This document shows, piece by piece, positions 7,470 through 16,082 of a DNA stretch of 30,208 nt. The stretch is from an uncultured Lysobacterales bacterium. Its GTDB lineage: Bacteria > Pseudomonadota > Gammaproteobacteria > Xanthomonadales > Xanthomonadaceae. The position numbers and the translations under genes are program-made. Within the stretch, counting starts at the first letter, position 1; each line of letters opens with the position of its first letter. The stretch spans positions 1 through 30,208 of the forward strand of contig CAMPJI010000024.1 in the NCBI GenBank assembly GCA_946886865.1, given 5' to 3'. Under the pieces are notes generated by a model. It worked only from the letters and a program-made list of their open reading frames with translations. It ran no database searches and was not told the DNA's origin.

Positions 7470-8855
7470 TCAGGCCACCACGCGGTAGCACGGCTTGTAT
7501 TCCCCCGCGATCTTCATCCGGCGCTGTTCGACAAAGGCCCTCAGCAGCGCGTCGAGCGACTGCATCATGTCGGTGTCGCCGTGGATCTCGAAAGGACCAT
7601 GCGCCTCGATCCGCCGCATCCCGTCTTCCTTGACGTTGCCGGCCACGATGCCGGAGAACGCGCGTCTCAGGTCGGCAGCCAGCTCATGCGGCTTGCGGCC
7701 GTGGTGCAGGTCGAGGGCGGTCATCGCCTCGTGGCTGGGCACGAACGGCTGTTGGAACGCCAGCGGGATGTCGATCGACCAGTTGAAGAAGAACGAGTCG
7801 CGCTGCGCCAGACGATGCTCGCGCACCTTCCGGATGCCCGCCGCCATCCGGCGGGCCACGGTCGGCGGGTCGCCGATGATGATTTCGTAACGCGATGTGG
7901 CCGCCTCGCCCAGCGTCAGGCGGAGGAACTTGTCGATCTGCTCGAAATACGGCGCCGATGCGGTGGGCCCCGTCAGGATCAGCGGGAACGGTATGCCGGC
8001 ATTTTCCTCTCGCAGCAGGATGCCCAGCAGGTAGAGGATCTCCTCGGCGGTACCCACGCCACCCGGGAACACGATGATGCCGTGGCCGATGCGGACGAAG
8101 GCCTCCAGGCGCTTCTCGATGTCCGGCATGATCACCAGATGGTTGACGATCGGGTTGGGCGACTCCGCGGCGATGATGCCCGGCTCGGTCACGCCCACGT
8201 AGCGGCCGCGGCGGACGCGCTGCTTCGCATGGGCGATGGTCGCGCCCTTCATGGGGCCCTTCATGGCTCCCGGACCGCACCCGGTGCAGATGTCCAGCGC
8301 GCGCAGGCCCAGCTGGTAGCCCACTTCCTTGGTGTACATGTACTCGTCGCGGTTGATCGAGTGCCCGCCCCAGCACACCACCAGATTGGGATCGGCCGGC
8401 TGCAGCACGCGCGCGTTCCGCAGCAGGTCGAAGACCGCATCGGTGATGCCCGCGCTGGTCGACAGGTTGCGCCCACCGGCCGGCCCGTCCAGCTCGATCG
8501 CGGTGTAGGCCAGGTCGCGCACCACCGCGAACAGGAGCTCAGCGACGCCGCGGATGATTTCGCCATCCACGAAGGCCATGCCGGGCGCGTTGCTCAGGTC
8601 GATGCGAAGGCCGCGGTCCTGCTGTTCGACCTGGATGTCGAAGTCCGGGTACAGCTCCTGCGCGGCGCGCGGGTCGTCGGACGTGCTGCCGCTGGTCAGC
8701 ACGGCCAGTGCACAGCGGCGCAGCAAATCGTGCATGCCCGTGGACACGTCCCGCAGCCGGGCGACCTCGTCGCGTGACAGAACATCCAGCCCCCCGCGCG
8801 GGTAGATCCGGGCGTTGACGGTGGGCAGGCGGGTGGCAATGGCGGGTGCTGACAT
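7470..8855 (-). CDS. ppnN: Nucleotide 5'-monophosphate nucleosidase, LOG family (PpnN/YgdH)
   Basis: The 461-residue product is close to E. coli PpnN (about 454). It has an N-terminal PpnN-specific domain, a central Rossmann-like LOG domain, and a C-terminal extension. The LOG signature PGGVGTAEE is at 264-272, and an upstream CTGCGPGAMKGPMKGA segment forms the nucleotide pocket typical of the family. PpnN cleaves purine and pyrimidine monophosphates to free base and ribose 5-phosphate, and in E. coli is stimulated by (p)ppGpp; the regulation here is assumed from the family. It is cytoplasmic. The gene is convergent with the kinase and lies downstream of the TonB receptor terminator, so it probably has its own promoter in 8856-8914. 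Confidence 0.9.
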   Translation of the reverse strand: MSAPAIATRLPTVNARIYPRGGLDVLSRDEVARLRDVSTGMHDLLRRCALAVLTSGSTSDDPRAAQELYPDFDIQVEQQDRGLRIDLSNAPGMAFVDGEIIRGVAELLFAVVRDLAYTAIELDGPAGGRNLSTSAGITDAVFDLLRNARVLQPADPNLVVCWGGHSINRDEYMYTKEVGYQLGLRALDICTGCGPGAMKGPMKGATIAHAKQRVRRGRYVGVTEPGIIAAESPNPIVNHLVIMPDIEKRLEAFVRIGHGIIVFPGGVGTAEEILYLLGILLREENAGIPFPLILTGPTASAPYFEQIDKFLRLTLGEAATSRYEIIIGDPPTVARRMAAGIRKVREHRLAQRDSFFFNWSIDIPLAFQQPFVPSHEAMTALDLHHGRKPHELAADLRRAFSGIVAGNVKEDGMRRIEAHGPFEIHGDTDMMQSLDALLRAFVEQRRMKIAGEYKPCYRVVA

Positions 8856-8914
8856 GCGTCGTTCTCGTTTTTTCTGTCGTTTTCGTGGCGGTGACTCTAA
8901 CCAGCGTCGTCCAC

Positions 8915-8945
8915 AAAAGAAAACGGCCGGGGTTTCCCCCGGCCG
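8915..8945 (-). terminator. Intrinsic terminator of the TonB-dependent receptor gene
   Basis: A 9-bp perfect GC stem (8924-8932 with 8937-8945, loop 8933-8936) is followed on the minus strand by TTTTCTTTT. It begins 27 nt after the receptor stop codon. This is a textbook Rho-independent terminator and separates the receptor from ppnN. Confidence 0.87.
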
Positions 8946-8972
8946 CTTGCCTGCCCACAGGGCGCAGGTGGA

Positions 8973-11900
8973 TCAGAACTTGTACTTGAAGCTGGCCATC
9001 ACCGACCAGCGGGACACGCCGGTGTTGCCCTTGTCGTTGTTGTTCTCCTGGATCTGCGGGTTGTCCGTCGAGCCGGAGAAGTTGTAGACGTACTTGCCGG
9101 TTTCAGGATCGATACCGGCGTAGTTCGCCACGCGGCGGGTCGAGAAGAAGCCGTAGTCGTCGATCAGGCCCCAGTCCTCGTTGAGCAGGTTGCCGACATT
9201 CATGATGTCCAACGCCAGCTCCGCCTTGTGGTCGGGCACGAAGCCCGGAAGCTCCTGGCTGATGCGGACGTCGAAGTTGTTCACCCAGCCGGCGCGGAAG
9301 CCGTTGGCCGGGGCCACCTGACCGCGGTATGCCTGCAGTTCGGGATTCTCATCCAGCCACGCGAAGAACGCCTGCTCCATCGCCGCACCACCGGTCCACA
9401 GCACGTCGCCGGGGGCGGCGGGCACGTAGAACAGGTCGTTGGTGTTGGCCCCGTCGCCGTTGATGTCGTTGTAGTAGATGTAGCTGAACGGACGGCCGGA
9501 GCGGCCTTCGTAGAAGAACGACACGCGGGTGGTGTTGTCACCGAAGAAATCGCGCTGCCAGGTCGCCGTGCCCGTGACGCGGTCGCGGATCGCATAGCGC
9601 GAGTTGTAGGCGACCGGATCATTGGCGTTGAACGACAGCGTGCTGCCCCAGTTGGAGGTGTTCTGCGAGCTGGTCAGCGGGCTGACCTCCTCGGCACTGG
9701 TGTGGGTGTAAAACAGCGACCAGCCGAAGGTCTCGACCAGCGACTTGTCCAGGCCCACGGTCAGCTGGCGGCTCGCACCCTTGTTGGTGTTGCGGATCAG
9801 GATGACGTCGCCGATGTCCGACGGGCGGTTGGCCTTGACGCCGGCACCGTTGGTGCCATTGCTCATGCCGAAGCGACCGGAGTTGGCCGGATCCAGGCCT
9901 GCCGCGTTCCAGTAGATCGCGCGACCGTCGGGGCCGTAGGTGGTCGGGCTCATCACGTCGAGGCGGTCCATGTACAGGCCGTCGTTGACGCTGGTGAGCA
10001 GCAGCTCGGCGGACGCGACGATGCCGTACCACGGCAGTTCGTGATCAAGCGCCAGGTTGGCCTTCCACACGGACGGCAGCCGCAGGCCCGGCTCGACGAT
10101 GTCGACGTTGTTGCGGCCCGCGCCACCCGTGGCCGGAATGGACGGCGGCACGCTCGGATCGAAGGCTGGAGTCTCGTCGCCACTCAGGTCGTACTCGACG
10201 TAGTTCAGGCCGGTGTTCTGGTAGGCGCCCGCTAGCCACACGTTCGGTGCAGCGCCACCAAACAGGCCGACGCCGCCGCGCAGCTGTGTCGGACGCTCGC
10301 TGTCGAAGGTGTAGTTGAAGCCCAAGCGCGGCTGCCACAGGCCGTCATCCACCGTATTCGTGTTGTCGTACCCGTAGAGCTCCTCGATGCGCGGGTTGTA
10401 CAGGCGCTGGTCGCTGAAGCTCGGCAGGTCATAACGCACGCCGGCCATCAGGGTCAGGTTGTAGTTGACCGCCCAGCTGTCCTGCAGGAAGAAGCCGGTG
10501 TTCTTCAGGGTGTACTCGGCCGGGATGTCAGAGTAGCTGCCACCCGGACGCGGGGCGCGCAGCTGGTAGCTGGACGCATTGCCGTCGCGGAAGTCATCCA
10601 GCGAGTCGAACACGTACACGCCGTTGAGGTTGCGACCGTAGAAATTCAGGATGTCGTTTTCGCTGTAATCCAGGCCGGCCTTGATGGTGTGGTCGCCCAC
10701 GTACCAGGTACCCGCGCCAAAGGCTGTCAGCTCCTTGGACTCCACGATGTTCACGTGGGTGTTCTGCTCCGTGCCGAGGTACACCGAGGCGTTGTTGGCC
10801 CCGAAGCCACGGATCTGGATCTGCGGCAGGTTCGAGAACGGCGCGCGCAGGGCCGAGTAATCCTTGTAGTTCAGCTTGAACTCGGTCGAGAAGCTGTCGG
10901 TCCAGTCGCTGAAGAGTTCACCGGTGATGCTTTCGTACGTCTTGGGCTGGGCGTACCAGAAGCTGCTCAGCGCGACGCTGTCCTGGTCGATCTGCGGGAA
11001 GCGCAGCACGCTCTGCTCGGTCTTGCTGTAACGCAGGGCCGCACGCTGTGCTTCGGTGATGTTCCAATCGAGCTTGAATGCGTATTCCTCGATCTCGGTC
11101 TTGCTGTTTTCCGGCAGGTTCAGCGTACCGGCTTCGATCCCGTATTCGGCGGCCGCATCACGCACCTGGTCGATGACCGGATCGCCGGAGGAGAACGGGG
11201 TGCTGGACAGGCTGGTGCCGGGCGCGTTGCGCGTGAACTTCTCGTAGTTGGCGAAGAAGAACAGGCGGTCGCGCAGCAGCGGGCCGCCGAACGTCATGCC
11301 GTAGGTCTCTTCGCTGTCGAAACCGGCGAACTCGACGCCACGCAGGTCCTTGCGGACCCAGTCGCCATCGCGGTAGGCGGCATACACGGTGCCGTCGAAC
11401 TCGTTGGTGCCCGACTTGGTCACCGCATTGACCACCGCGCCGGTGCCACCGGAGATCGTGGTGTCGTAGTTGGCCAGGTCGATGTTGATTTCCTCGATGG
11501 CATCCATCGAGACCGGCTGGCGCTCGGTCGGCAGGTTGTTGGACTCCAGGCCGAACGGGTCGGCGGCGCTGACGCCGTCGATGCGGATCGCGTTGTACCG
11601 GGTGTTCTGGCCGCCGGCCGAGATGGCGCCGTCGGACTTGCTGACCTGCGAGATGCGCGGGTCGAGGCGGATGTAGTCCTGGATGTTGCGGTTGGCCGAC
11701 GGCAGGGCCTCGATGGCCTCGCGCGTGACGTTGCTGCCGGTGCCCATCTTGTTGGCACTGAAGACTTCCGAACCCATGGCCGCGATGGCCTGCACCGAGT
11801 CCAGCGTGGTCACGTCGCCCGCGAGGTCGGCGTTGACGGTGTTGACCTGGTTAAGGTTCAGGAACACGCCTTCCTGGGTTTCGGTACCGGCGCCGGCCTT

Positions 11901-12164
11901 GTTCACGGTGATGGTGTACGGACCGCCGACACGCAGGCCACGCGCGTTGTAGCGGCCATCGTCGCCGGTGACCGCGCGGCTGACCGTGCCGGACTCGACG
12001 TGGACGATGGTGACTTCGGCACCGGCCACGGGCTGGCCGTCGGCGCCGACGACACGGCCGCCGACACCGGCGGAGGTGCTCTGCGCGAATGCGGGCGCGG
12101 TGGCAAGGGCGGCGAGCAAGCCAAGCGTGAGCCGGGACAGCCGGACGCGGTTCGGATGGGTCAT
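8973..12164 (-). CDS. Oar-like TonB-dependent outer membrane receptor
   Basis: The 1063-residue product has a Sec signal peptide (1-28, ending AFAQ). Next comes a carboxypeptidase-regulatory-like beta sandwich at about 32-112 (GRVVGADGQPVAGAEVTIVH). A possible TonB box is LDSVQAIA at 121-128. The plug domain follows to about 265 (YNAIRIDGVSAADPFG, SGGTGAVVNAVTKSGTNEFDG), then a long beta barrel ending in Phe (MASFKYKF). This architecture is that of the Oar/CirA-like receptors expanded in Xanthomonadaceae and myxobacteria. Members import large or scarce substrates, or in Myxococcus affect adhesion and development; the substrate here cannot be read from sequence. It is monocistronic, with a structured 5' region and its own terminator, and no adjacent hydrolase or transporter gene hints at a ligand. 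Confidence 0.92.
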   Translation of the reverse strand: MTHPNRVRLSRLTLGLLAALATAPAFAQSTSAGVGGRVVGADGQPVAGAEVTIVHVESGTVSRAVTGDDGRYNARGLRVGGPYTITVNKAGAGTETQEGVFLNLNQVNTVNADLAGDVTTLDSVQAIAAMGSEVFSANKMGTGSNVTREAIEALPSANRNIQDYIRLDPRISQVSKSDGAISAGGQNTRYNAIRIDGVSAADPFGLESNNLPTERQPVSMDAIEEINIDLANYDTTISGGTGAVVNAVTKSGTNEFDGTVYAAYRDGDWVRKDLRGVEFAGFDSEETYGMTFGGPLLRDRLFFFANYEKFTRNAPGTSLSSTPFSSGDPVIDQVRDAAAEYGIEAGTLNLPENSKTEIEEYAFKLDWNITEAQRAALRYSKTEQSVLRFPQIDQDSVALSSFWYAQPKTYESITGELFSDWTDSFSTEFKLNYKDYSALRAPFSNLPQIQIRGFGANNASVYLGTEQNTHVNIVESKELTAFGAGTWYVGDHTIKAGLDYSENDILNFYGRNLNGVYVFDSLDDFRDGNASSYQLRAPRPGGSYSDIPAEYTLKNTGFFLQDSWAVNYNLTLMAGVRYDLPSFSDQRLYNPRIEELYGYDNTNTVDDGLWQPRLGFNYTFDSERPTQLRGGVGLFGGAAPNVWLAGAYQNTGLNYVEYDLSGDETPAFDPSVPPSIPATGGAGRNNVDIVEPGLRLPSVWKANLALDHELPWYGIVASAELLLTSVNDGLYMDRLDVMSPTTYGPDGRAIYWNAAGLDPANSGRFGMSNGTNGAGVKANRPSDIGDVILIRNTNKGASRQLTVGLDKSLVETFGWSLFYTHTSAEEVSPLTSSQNTSNWGSTLSFNANDPVAYNSRYAIRDRVTGTATWQRDFFGDNTTRVSFFYEGRSGRPFSYIYYNDINGDGANTNDLFYVPAAPGDVLWTGGAAMEQAFFAWLDENPELQAYRGQVAPANGFRAGWVNNFDVRISQELPGFVPDHKAELALDIMNVGNLLNEDWGLIDDYGFFSTRRVANYAGIDPETGKYVYNFSGSTDNPQIQENNNDKGNTGVSRWSVMASFKYKF

Positions 12165-12252
12165 TACAGTGGCCTCGGTGACGTGATGACGGCCGAACCT
12201 GGACGCGCTCGTGGCGATCCCTGTTCGACCGGGAAGAAAACTTCAGGTAGGT

Positions 12253-12271
12253 GGTGGGTACAGCCCCCACC
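12253..12271 (-). promoter_or_regulatory. Hairpin in the receptor mRNA leader
   Basis: GGTGGG (12253-12258) and CCCACC (12266-12271) form a 6-bp stem with a 7-nt loop, about 90 nt upstream of the receptor ATG. If transcription begins near the GTTAA...TTAAC element, this would be in the 5' UTR. It matches no riboswitch class I recognise; a role in RNA control is speculative. Confidence 0.3.
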
Positions 12272-12296
12272 CTGGCGCGGTTCCATCCCCGCCGGG

Positions 12297-12313
12297 GTTA
12301 ACGGCAGTTTAAC
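12297..12313. promoter_or_regulatory. Operator-like inverted repeat GTTAACGGCAGTTTAAC
   Basis: This AT-rich island in GC-rich DNA lies about 135 bp upstream of the receptor start. It reads GTTAA-N7-TTAAC and, on the minus strand, also as near-direct repeats GTTAAAC and GTTAAC. Its isolation in a GC-rich intergenic region suggests a regulator site or promoter element for the receptor gene. The binding protein is unknown. Confidence 0.4.
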
Positions 12314-12340
12314 ATGCTAGGCGGGCCGCGTTACAGCCCG

Positions 12341-12354
12341 ATGACAACCGTCAT
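12341..12354. promoter_or_regulatory. Inverted repeat ATGAC-N4-GTCAT
   Basis: ATGACAACCGTCAT is a 5-bp inverted repeat with a 4-bp spacer, in the gap between marC and the receptor gene, 27 bp from the GTTAA...TTAAC element. It could be a second operator. On the minus strand it contains TTGTCA, a fair -35 match, but no -10 box at normal spacing was seen. Confidence 0.28.
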
Positions 12355-12359
12355 GGTAT

Positions 12360-12385
12360 GGGGCCGACCGCCCACCCCCGGCCCC
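12360..12385 (-). terminator. Possible weak terminator hairpin after marC
   Basis: GGGGCCG (12360-12366) pairs with CGGCCCC (12379-12385) across a 12-nt loop, starting 8 nt downstream of the marC stop. There is no U-rich tail, so it may only pause polymerase or protect the 3' end. Confidence 0.25.
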
Positions 12386-12393
12386 GGCCTCGA

Positions 12394-12993
12394 TCAAGGG
12401 GCGGCAATCTGCAGGTACGTGCCCAGCCCGTCCAGGAACATCTGCACCGAAATGGCCACCAGCAGCATGCCCATCAGCCGCTCGACGGCCGTCAGCACGC
12501 GACGCCCCAGCAGCCGGTAGAGCAGCGGCGCGGCGAACAGGATCGCCGCGGTCACGAACCAGGCGATCAGCAGCGCGATGCTCCAGTCGACCAGACGGGT
12601 CGGATCCTCGCTGCCCATCAGCATTACTGCCGCCATGCCGGACGGGCCGGCGACCAGCGGAATGGCCATCGGAACGATGAAGGGCTCGCCGTCCGGCAAT
12701 TCGCCCATCAGGCCTTCCGGTGGCGGGAAGATCATGCGGATACCGATCAGGAACAGCACGATGCCGCCGGCGATCGACACCGACTCCTGGCGCAGGTGCA
12801 TCACTTCAAGCGCGTACTTGCCGCCCCACAGGAACAGCATCAGCACGCCGAGCGCGATGAGCAGCTCGCGCGCGAGCACGATCCGCTGCCGCTCGGGTGG
12901 CAGGTTGCGCAGCAGGCTGAGGAATACCGGGACGTTGCCCAGCGGGTCCAGGATGATGAAAAGCAGCAGCGCGGCGGAAATGATGTCGGTCAC
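12394..12993 (-). CDS. MarC-family inner membrane protein
   Basis: The product has 199 residues with about six hydrophobic segments (3-25, 44-60, 70-88, 107-126, 137-158, 170-192). Family-typical stretches include FIILDPLGNVPVFLSLL near the N-terminus and PLVAGPSGMAAVMLM in the middle. The start is GTG and overlaps the stop of the upstream dehydrogenase as GTGA. MarC-family proteins (E. coli MarC, YchE, YhgN) are inner membrane proteins of unresolved function; the old link to multiple antibiotic resistance was not upheld. Length and topology are complete. It is the last gene of the grxD operon. Confidence 0.9.
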   Translation of the reverse strand: MTDIISAALLLFIILDPLGNVPVFLSLLRNLPPERQRIVLARELLIALGVLMLFLWGGKYALEVMHLRQESVSIAGGIVLFLIGIRMIFPPPEGLMGELPDGEPFIVPMAIPLVAGPSGMAAVMLMGSEDPTRLVDWSIALLIAWFVTAAILFAAPLLYRLLGRRVLTAVERLMGMLLVAISVQMFLDGLGTYLQIAAP

Positions 12994-13736
12994 AGGGCCG
13001 GGCTCCAGATCTGGCCGCGATGGGCGGCGCCGTCGCTGGCCATCAGCGTGACGCAGGCGGCAGCGTAGTCGGAGGCCTCACGGGCACGCGCATCGTTCTC
13101 GTCGACATAGGCGCGCGAGCGCAGGGTGGTGCGCATCGGGCCAGGTTCAAGGCCGGACACGCGGACCGGACCGTTCTGGAGCTCAGCGTGGAGCATCCGC
13201 ACGAGCGCCTCGACGCCATGCTGCGCGATCCCGTAGCCACCCCAGTACGCCGAACCCACGCGATCGGTGTCGTCCACCACGAAGACGACCGATGCATCCG
13301 TCGCCTTCGACAGCAGCGGCAGGCAGGCCTGCGTGAGCCACCATCGGGCGGTCAGGTTGACGTGGATTGCCCGTGCGAACGCCGCGGGATCGGTCTGCGT
13401 CAGGGGCGTCAGGCCCGGGAATTCCGCGGCGCAGTGCAGCACCCCGTCCAGGCGACCGAATTCGGTCGCCAACGTCCCGGCAAGCGCCGCGTAGTCGTCC
13501 GGCGAAGCCCCTTCCATGTCCAGCGGATAGAGGGCCGGCTCCGGCCCTGCGGCCGCTACCGTGTCGTAGAGGCGGTTCAACTTGGGCACCTTGCGGCCCA
13601 ACAGCACCGTCGTGGCGCCGGCCCGGGCACAGGCGACCGACGCAGCGGCACCCAGCCCGCCGTACGCGCCGGCGATGAGCACGACACGACCTTCAAGCGG
13701 CCGTCCGCTGACGGCCGGTGCATGCGTCGCCGCCAT
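12990..13736 (-). CDS. YciK-like short-chain dehydrogenase with altered active site
   Basis: From the ATG at 13736, which overlaps the grxD stop by one base (TGATG), the product is 248 residues. It has the SDR Rossmann signature GAYGGLG (23-29), DME at 73-75, and the structural Asn N127 (HVNLTA). The catalytic Tyr is present (Y168 in YGIAQHG). However, the YxxxK lysine is Gln (Q172), and the Ser expected 13 residues before the Tyr is Asp (D155 in VVDDTD). The cofactor fold therefore looks intact, while classical SDR chemistry is doubtful. The nearest family by pattern is YciK-like oxidoreductases. It is tightly coupled to grxD and marC. It may be a non-catalytic NAD(P)-binding protein or use a variant mechanism; no substrate can be named. 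Confidence 0.85.
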   Translation of the reverse strand: MAATHAPAVSGRPLEGRVVLIAGAYGGLGAAASVACARAGATTVLLGRKVPKLNRLYDTVAAAGPEPALYPLDMEGASPDDYAALAGTLATEFGRLDGVLHCAAEFPGLTPLTQTDPAAFARAIHVNLTARWWLTQACLPLLSKATDASVVFVVDDTDRVGSAYWGGYGIAQHGVEALVRMLHAELQNGPVRVSGLEPGPMRTTLRSRAYVDENDARAREASDYAAACVTLMASDGAAHRGQIWSPAL

Positions 13737-14056
13737 CAGTGGCCCTGAATTTCGCTGACCATGCGGGCCAGCTCGCCCGATTCGAACAATTCCATCGTGA
13801 TGTCGCATCCGCCGATCAACTCACCGTTGATGAAGAGCTGCGGGAACGTCGGCCAATTGGAAAAGCGCGGGAGGTTTGCGCGGATCTCCGGTTCCTCGAG
13901 CACGTTGACGGTATGCAACTGGGAGGCGCCCGCCTCGCGCAGCGCCTGGACGGCGCGGCTGGAAAAGCCGCACATCGGGAACTGCGCCGTGCCCTTCATG
14001 AAAAGCACCACCGGATGGCTGTCGACCTCGGCCTGGATCCGTTCGAGCACGGACAT
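13736..14056 (-). CDS. grxD: Monothiol glutaredoxin Grx4
   Basis: The start ATG at 14056 is preceded by AGGAG at 8 nt and gives 106 residues, a normal size for single-domain monothiol glutaredoxins. The active site CGFS is at 29-32 in the family context MKGTAQFPMCGFSSRAVQAL. The glutathione-binding WPTFPQLFINGELIGGCDI stretch is intact. Grx4/GrxD proteins bind a [2Fe-2S] cluster bridged by glutathione and act in iron-sulfur cluster transfer, often with BolA. It heads a three-gene operon and is divergent from sodB, whose iron enzyme fits the same redox and iron theme, although co-regulation is not shown by any visible shared site. Confidence 0.95.
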   Translation of the reverse strand: MSVLERIQAEVDSHPVVLFMKGTAQFPMCGFSSRAVQALREAGASQLHTVNVLEEPEIRANLPRFSNWPTFPQLFINGELIGGCDITMELFESGELARMVSEIQGH

Positions 14057-14238
14057 CGGGAACACTCCTGCAATGGCCCGTTGCGCGGCATTGACGGCGC
14101 GGCAACGAGGCGACGGATTAGAATGCGCCATTGTAATCCTTCGCACCGCCCGCGTTGCCGGGTCCACCCGGCGACCTGCGGCGCGCCCCCCGCCAGCTTC
14201 CGTCCGCGCAAGCGTCCGATCCCCAAGGAGCCCGCCAC
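14057..14238. promoter_or_regulatory. Divergent grxD/sodB promoter region
   Basis: This 182-bp gap must hold the promoters of grxD (minus) and sodB (plus). A TAGAAT at 14119-14124 is a good -10 match for the plus strand, but the TTGACG at 14091-14096 is 22 bp away, too far for a standard pair. AAGGAG at 14225-14230 is the sodB ribosome binding site. No Fur or OxyR site was recognised by eye. Confidence 0.4.
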
Positions 14239-14817
<579 letters not shown>

Positions 14818-14847
14818 GGCGGCGGTACGCACTGCATGACCAACGAA

Positions 14848-14876
14848 CGGCCGGGCTATCCCGGCCGTTTCCGTTT
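14848..14876 (+). terminator. Intrinsic terminator of sodB
   Basis: An 8-bp perfect GC stem (14848-14855 with 14860-14867, loop CTAT) is followed by TTTCCGTTT, 30 nt after the sodB stop. It may also serve the convergent purK, although the minus-strand tail is less U-rich. A second small hairpin, GGACGG/CCGTCC at 14881-14895, lies between it and the purK stop. Confidence 0.82.
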
Positions 14877-14907
14877 CAGCGGACGGGGTCCGTCCACGAC
14901 GCAGGGC

Positions 14908-16059
14908 TCACTGGCCGCGGTCACGCAGTCGCTCGACCACCGGGGCCACCTGCGCCTGGCGTCCCAGCGCCGTACCGACACGCACCAGTGCATCGGCCAG
15001 TTCGCCGGTGGAGTCGGACCGCAGTGTCGCGTGCCCGACCTTGCGCCCGGCCCGCGGCGACTTGCCGTAGTCGTGCCAATGGCCTCCCGATTCGGCCAAC
15101 ACCGCGCCGGCGTCGGGCATTTCGCCGATCCAGTTGAGCATGCAGGTGTGGCCCAGATTACGGGTGTCGCCCAGGGGCAGGCCCAGCACGGCCCGCAGGT
15201 GGTTCTGGAACTGGCTGGCCTCCGCGCCCTCGATCGACCAGTGGCCGGAGTTGTGCACACGGGGCGCGAGCTCGTTGGCCAGCAGCTCGCCATCGCGACA
15301 GAACAGCTCCAGTGCGAACACGCCGACATAGTCGAGCGCTTCGGCGAGCCGCCTGGCATGCCGGAATGCGGAGGCCTGCAGGTCGGCCTCGACACTTGCC
15401 GGCGCGAGGCTCGCCGACAGAACGCCATCGACGTGCCAGTTCTCGGTCAGCGACCACGGACGGAACTCGCCGTCTCGCCCGCGTACCGCCACCACCGACA
15501 GCTCACGCTCGAACGCAACGAAGCCCTCGAGAATCAAGCCGACCTTCGGTGCCTGTGCGCCCAACGCGTCCCAGGCGGCGCCGATGTCGGCGTCGCTGCG
15601 CAACCGGAACTGCCCTTTGCCGTCGTAGCCCAGTCGCCGCGTCTTGAGGATGCACGGCGTACCGATCGTGGCGACAGCCTGCTCCAGGCCCTCACGGGAG
15701 TCGACTGCCGCAAACGGCGGCACCGGGATCCCGAGGTCGCAGAACAGGGTCTTCTCCGCCAACCGGTCCTGCGCCACGGCCAGCGCGCGCGGGCTCGGGA
15801 ACACCGGCACGCGCTCGGCCAGCCACTGCGCGGACTCGGCCGGCACGTTCTCGAAATCGAACGTGACCACGTCCACTTTCGACGCGAATTCGGCCAGCGC
15901 GGATTCGTCGCGCCAATCACCCACGATGAGCGGCGCGAACTGCCCGGCGCAGGCGTCGGCCACCGTATCCATCACCAGGAAGCGCAGGCCGAGGGGCGCG
16001 GCCGAGAGCGCCATCATGCGTGCCAATTGGCCGCCACCCAGGATCCCGACCGTCGTCAT
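14908..16059 (-). CDS. purK: N5-carboxyaminoimidazole ribonucleotide synthase
   Basis: The ATG at 16059 follows AAGGA by 7 nt and gives 383 residues; in-frame TTG and ATG codons further up lack such a site. The N-terminus GILGGGQLARM is the PurK nucleotide-binding hallmark. ATP-grasp elements follow: PCILKTRRLGYDGKGQ, EGFVAFERELSVV, and the metal-binding ELFCRDGELLANELAPRVHNSGHW. PurK uses ATP and bicarbonate to convert AIR to N5-CAIR in purine synthesis; PurE then isomerises it. It lies 23 nt downstream of purE in the usual purEK operon order and converges on sodB. Confidence 0.97.
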   Translation of the reverse strand: MTTVGILGGGQLARMMALSAAPLGLRFLVMDTVADACAGQFAPLIVGDWRDESALAEFASKVDVVTFDFENVPAESAQWLAERVPVFPSPRALAVAQDRLAEKTLFCDLGIPVPPFAAVDSREGLEQAVATIGTPCILKTRRLGYDGKGQFRLRSDADIGAAWDALGAQAPKVGLILEGFVAFERELSVVAVRGRDGEFRPWSLTENWHVDGVLSASLAPASVEADLQASAFRHARRLAEALDYVGVFALELFCRDGELLANELAPRVHNSGHWSIEGAEASQFQNHLRAVLGLPLGDTRNLGHTCMLNWIGEMPDAGAVLAESGGHWHDYGKSPRAGRKVGHATLRSDSTGELADALVRVGTALGRQAQVAPVVERLRDRGQ

Positions 16060-16082
16060 CGCCCTGTCCTTCTGCATGCTGC

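Noticed and set aside
10689..12320. Long plus-strand open frame (about 540 codons) opposite the TonB receptor
   Set aside because: It is antisense to a well-supported receptor, has low-complexity Gly/Val/Asp/Arg composition and no family motif; such frames are common in GC-rich DNA.
14091..14124. TTGACG with TAGAAT as a sodB promoter pair
   Set aside because: The spacer is 22 bp, outside the 16-18 bp range, so the pair is not accepted, though TAGAAT alone may be a -10 box.
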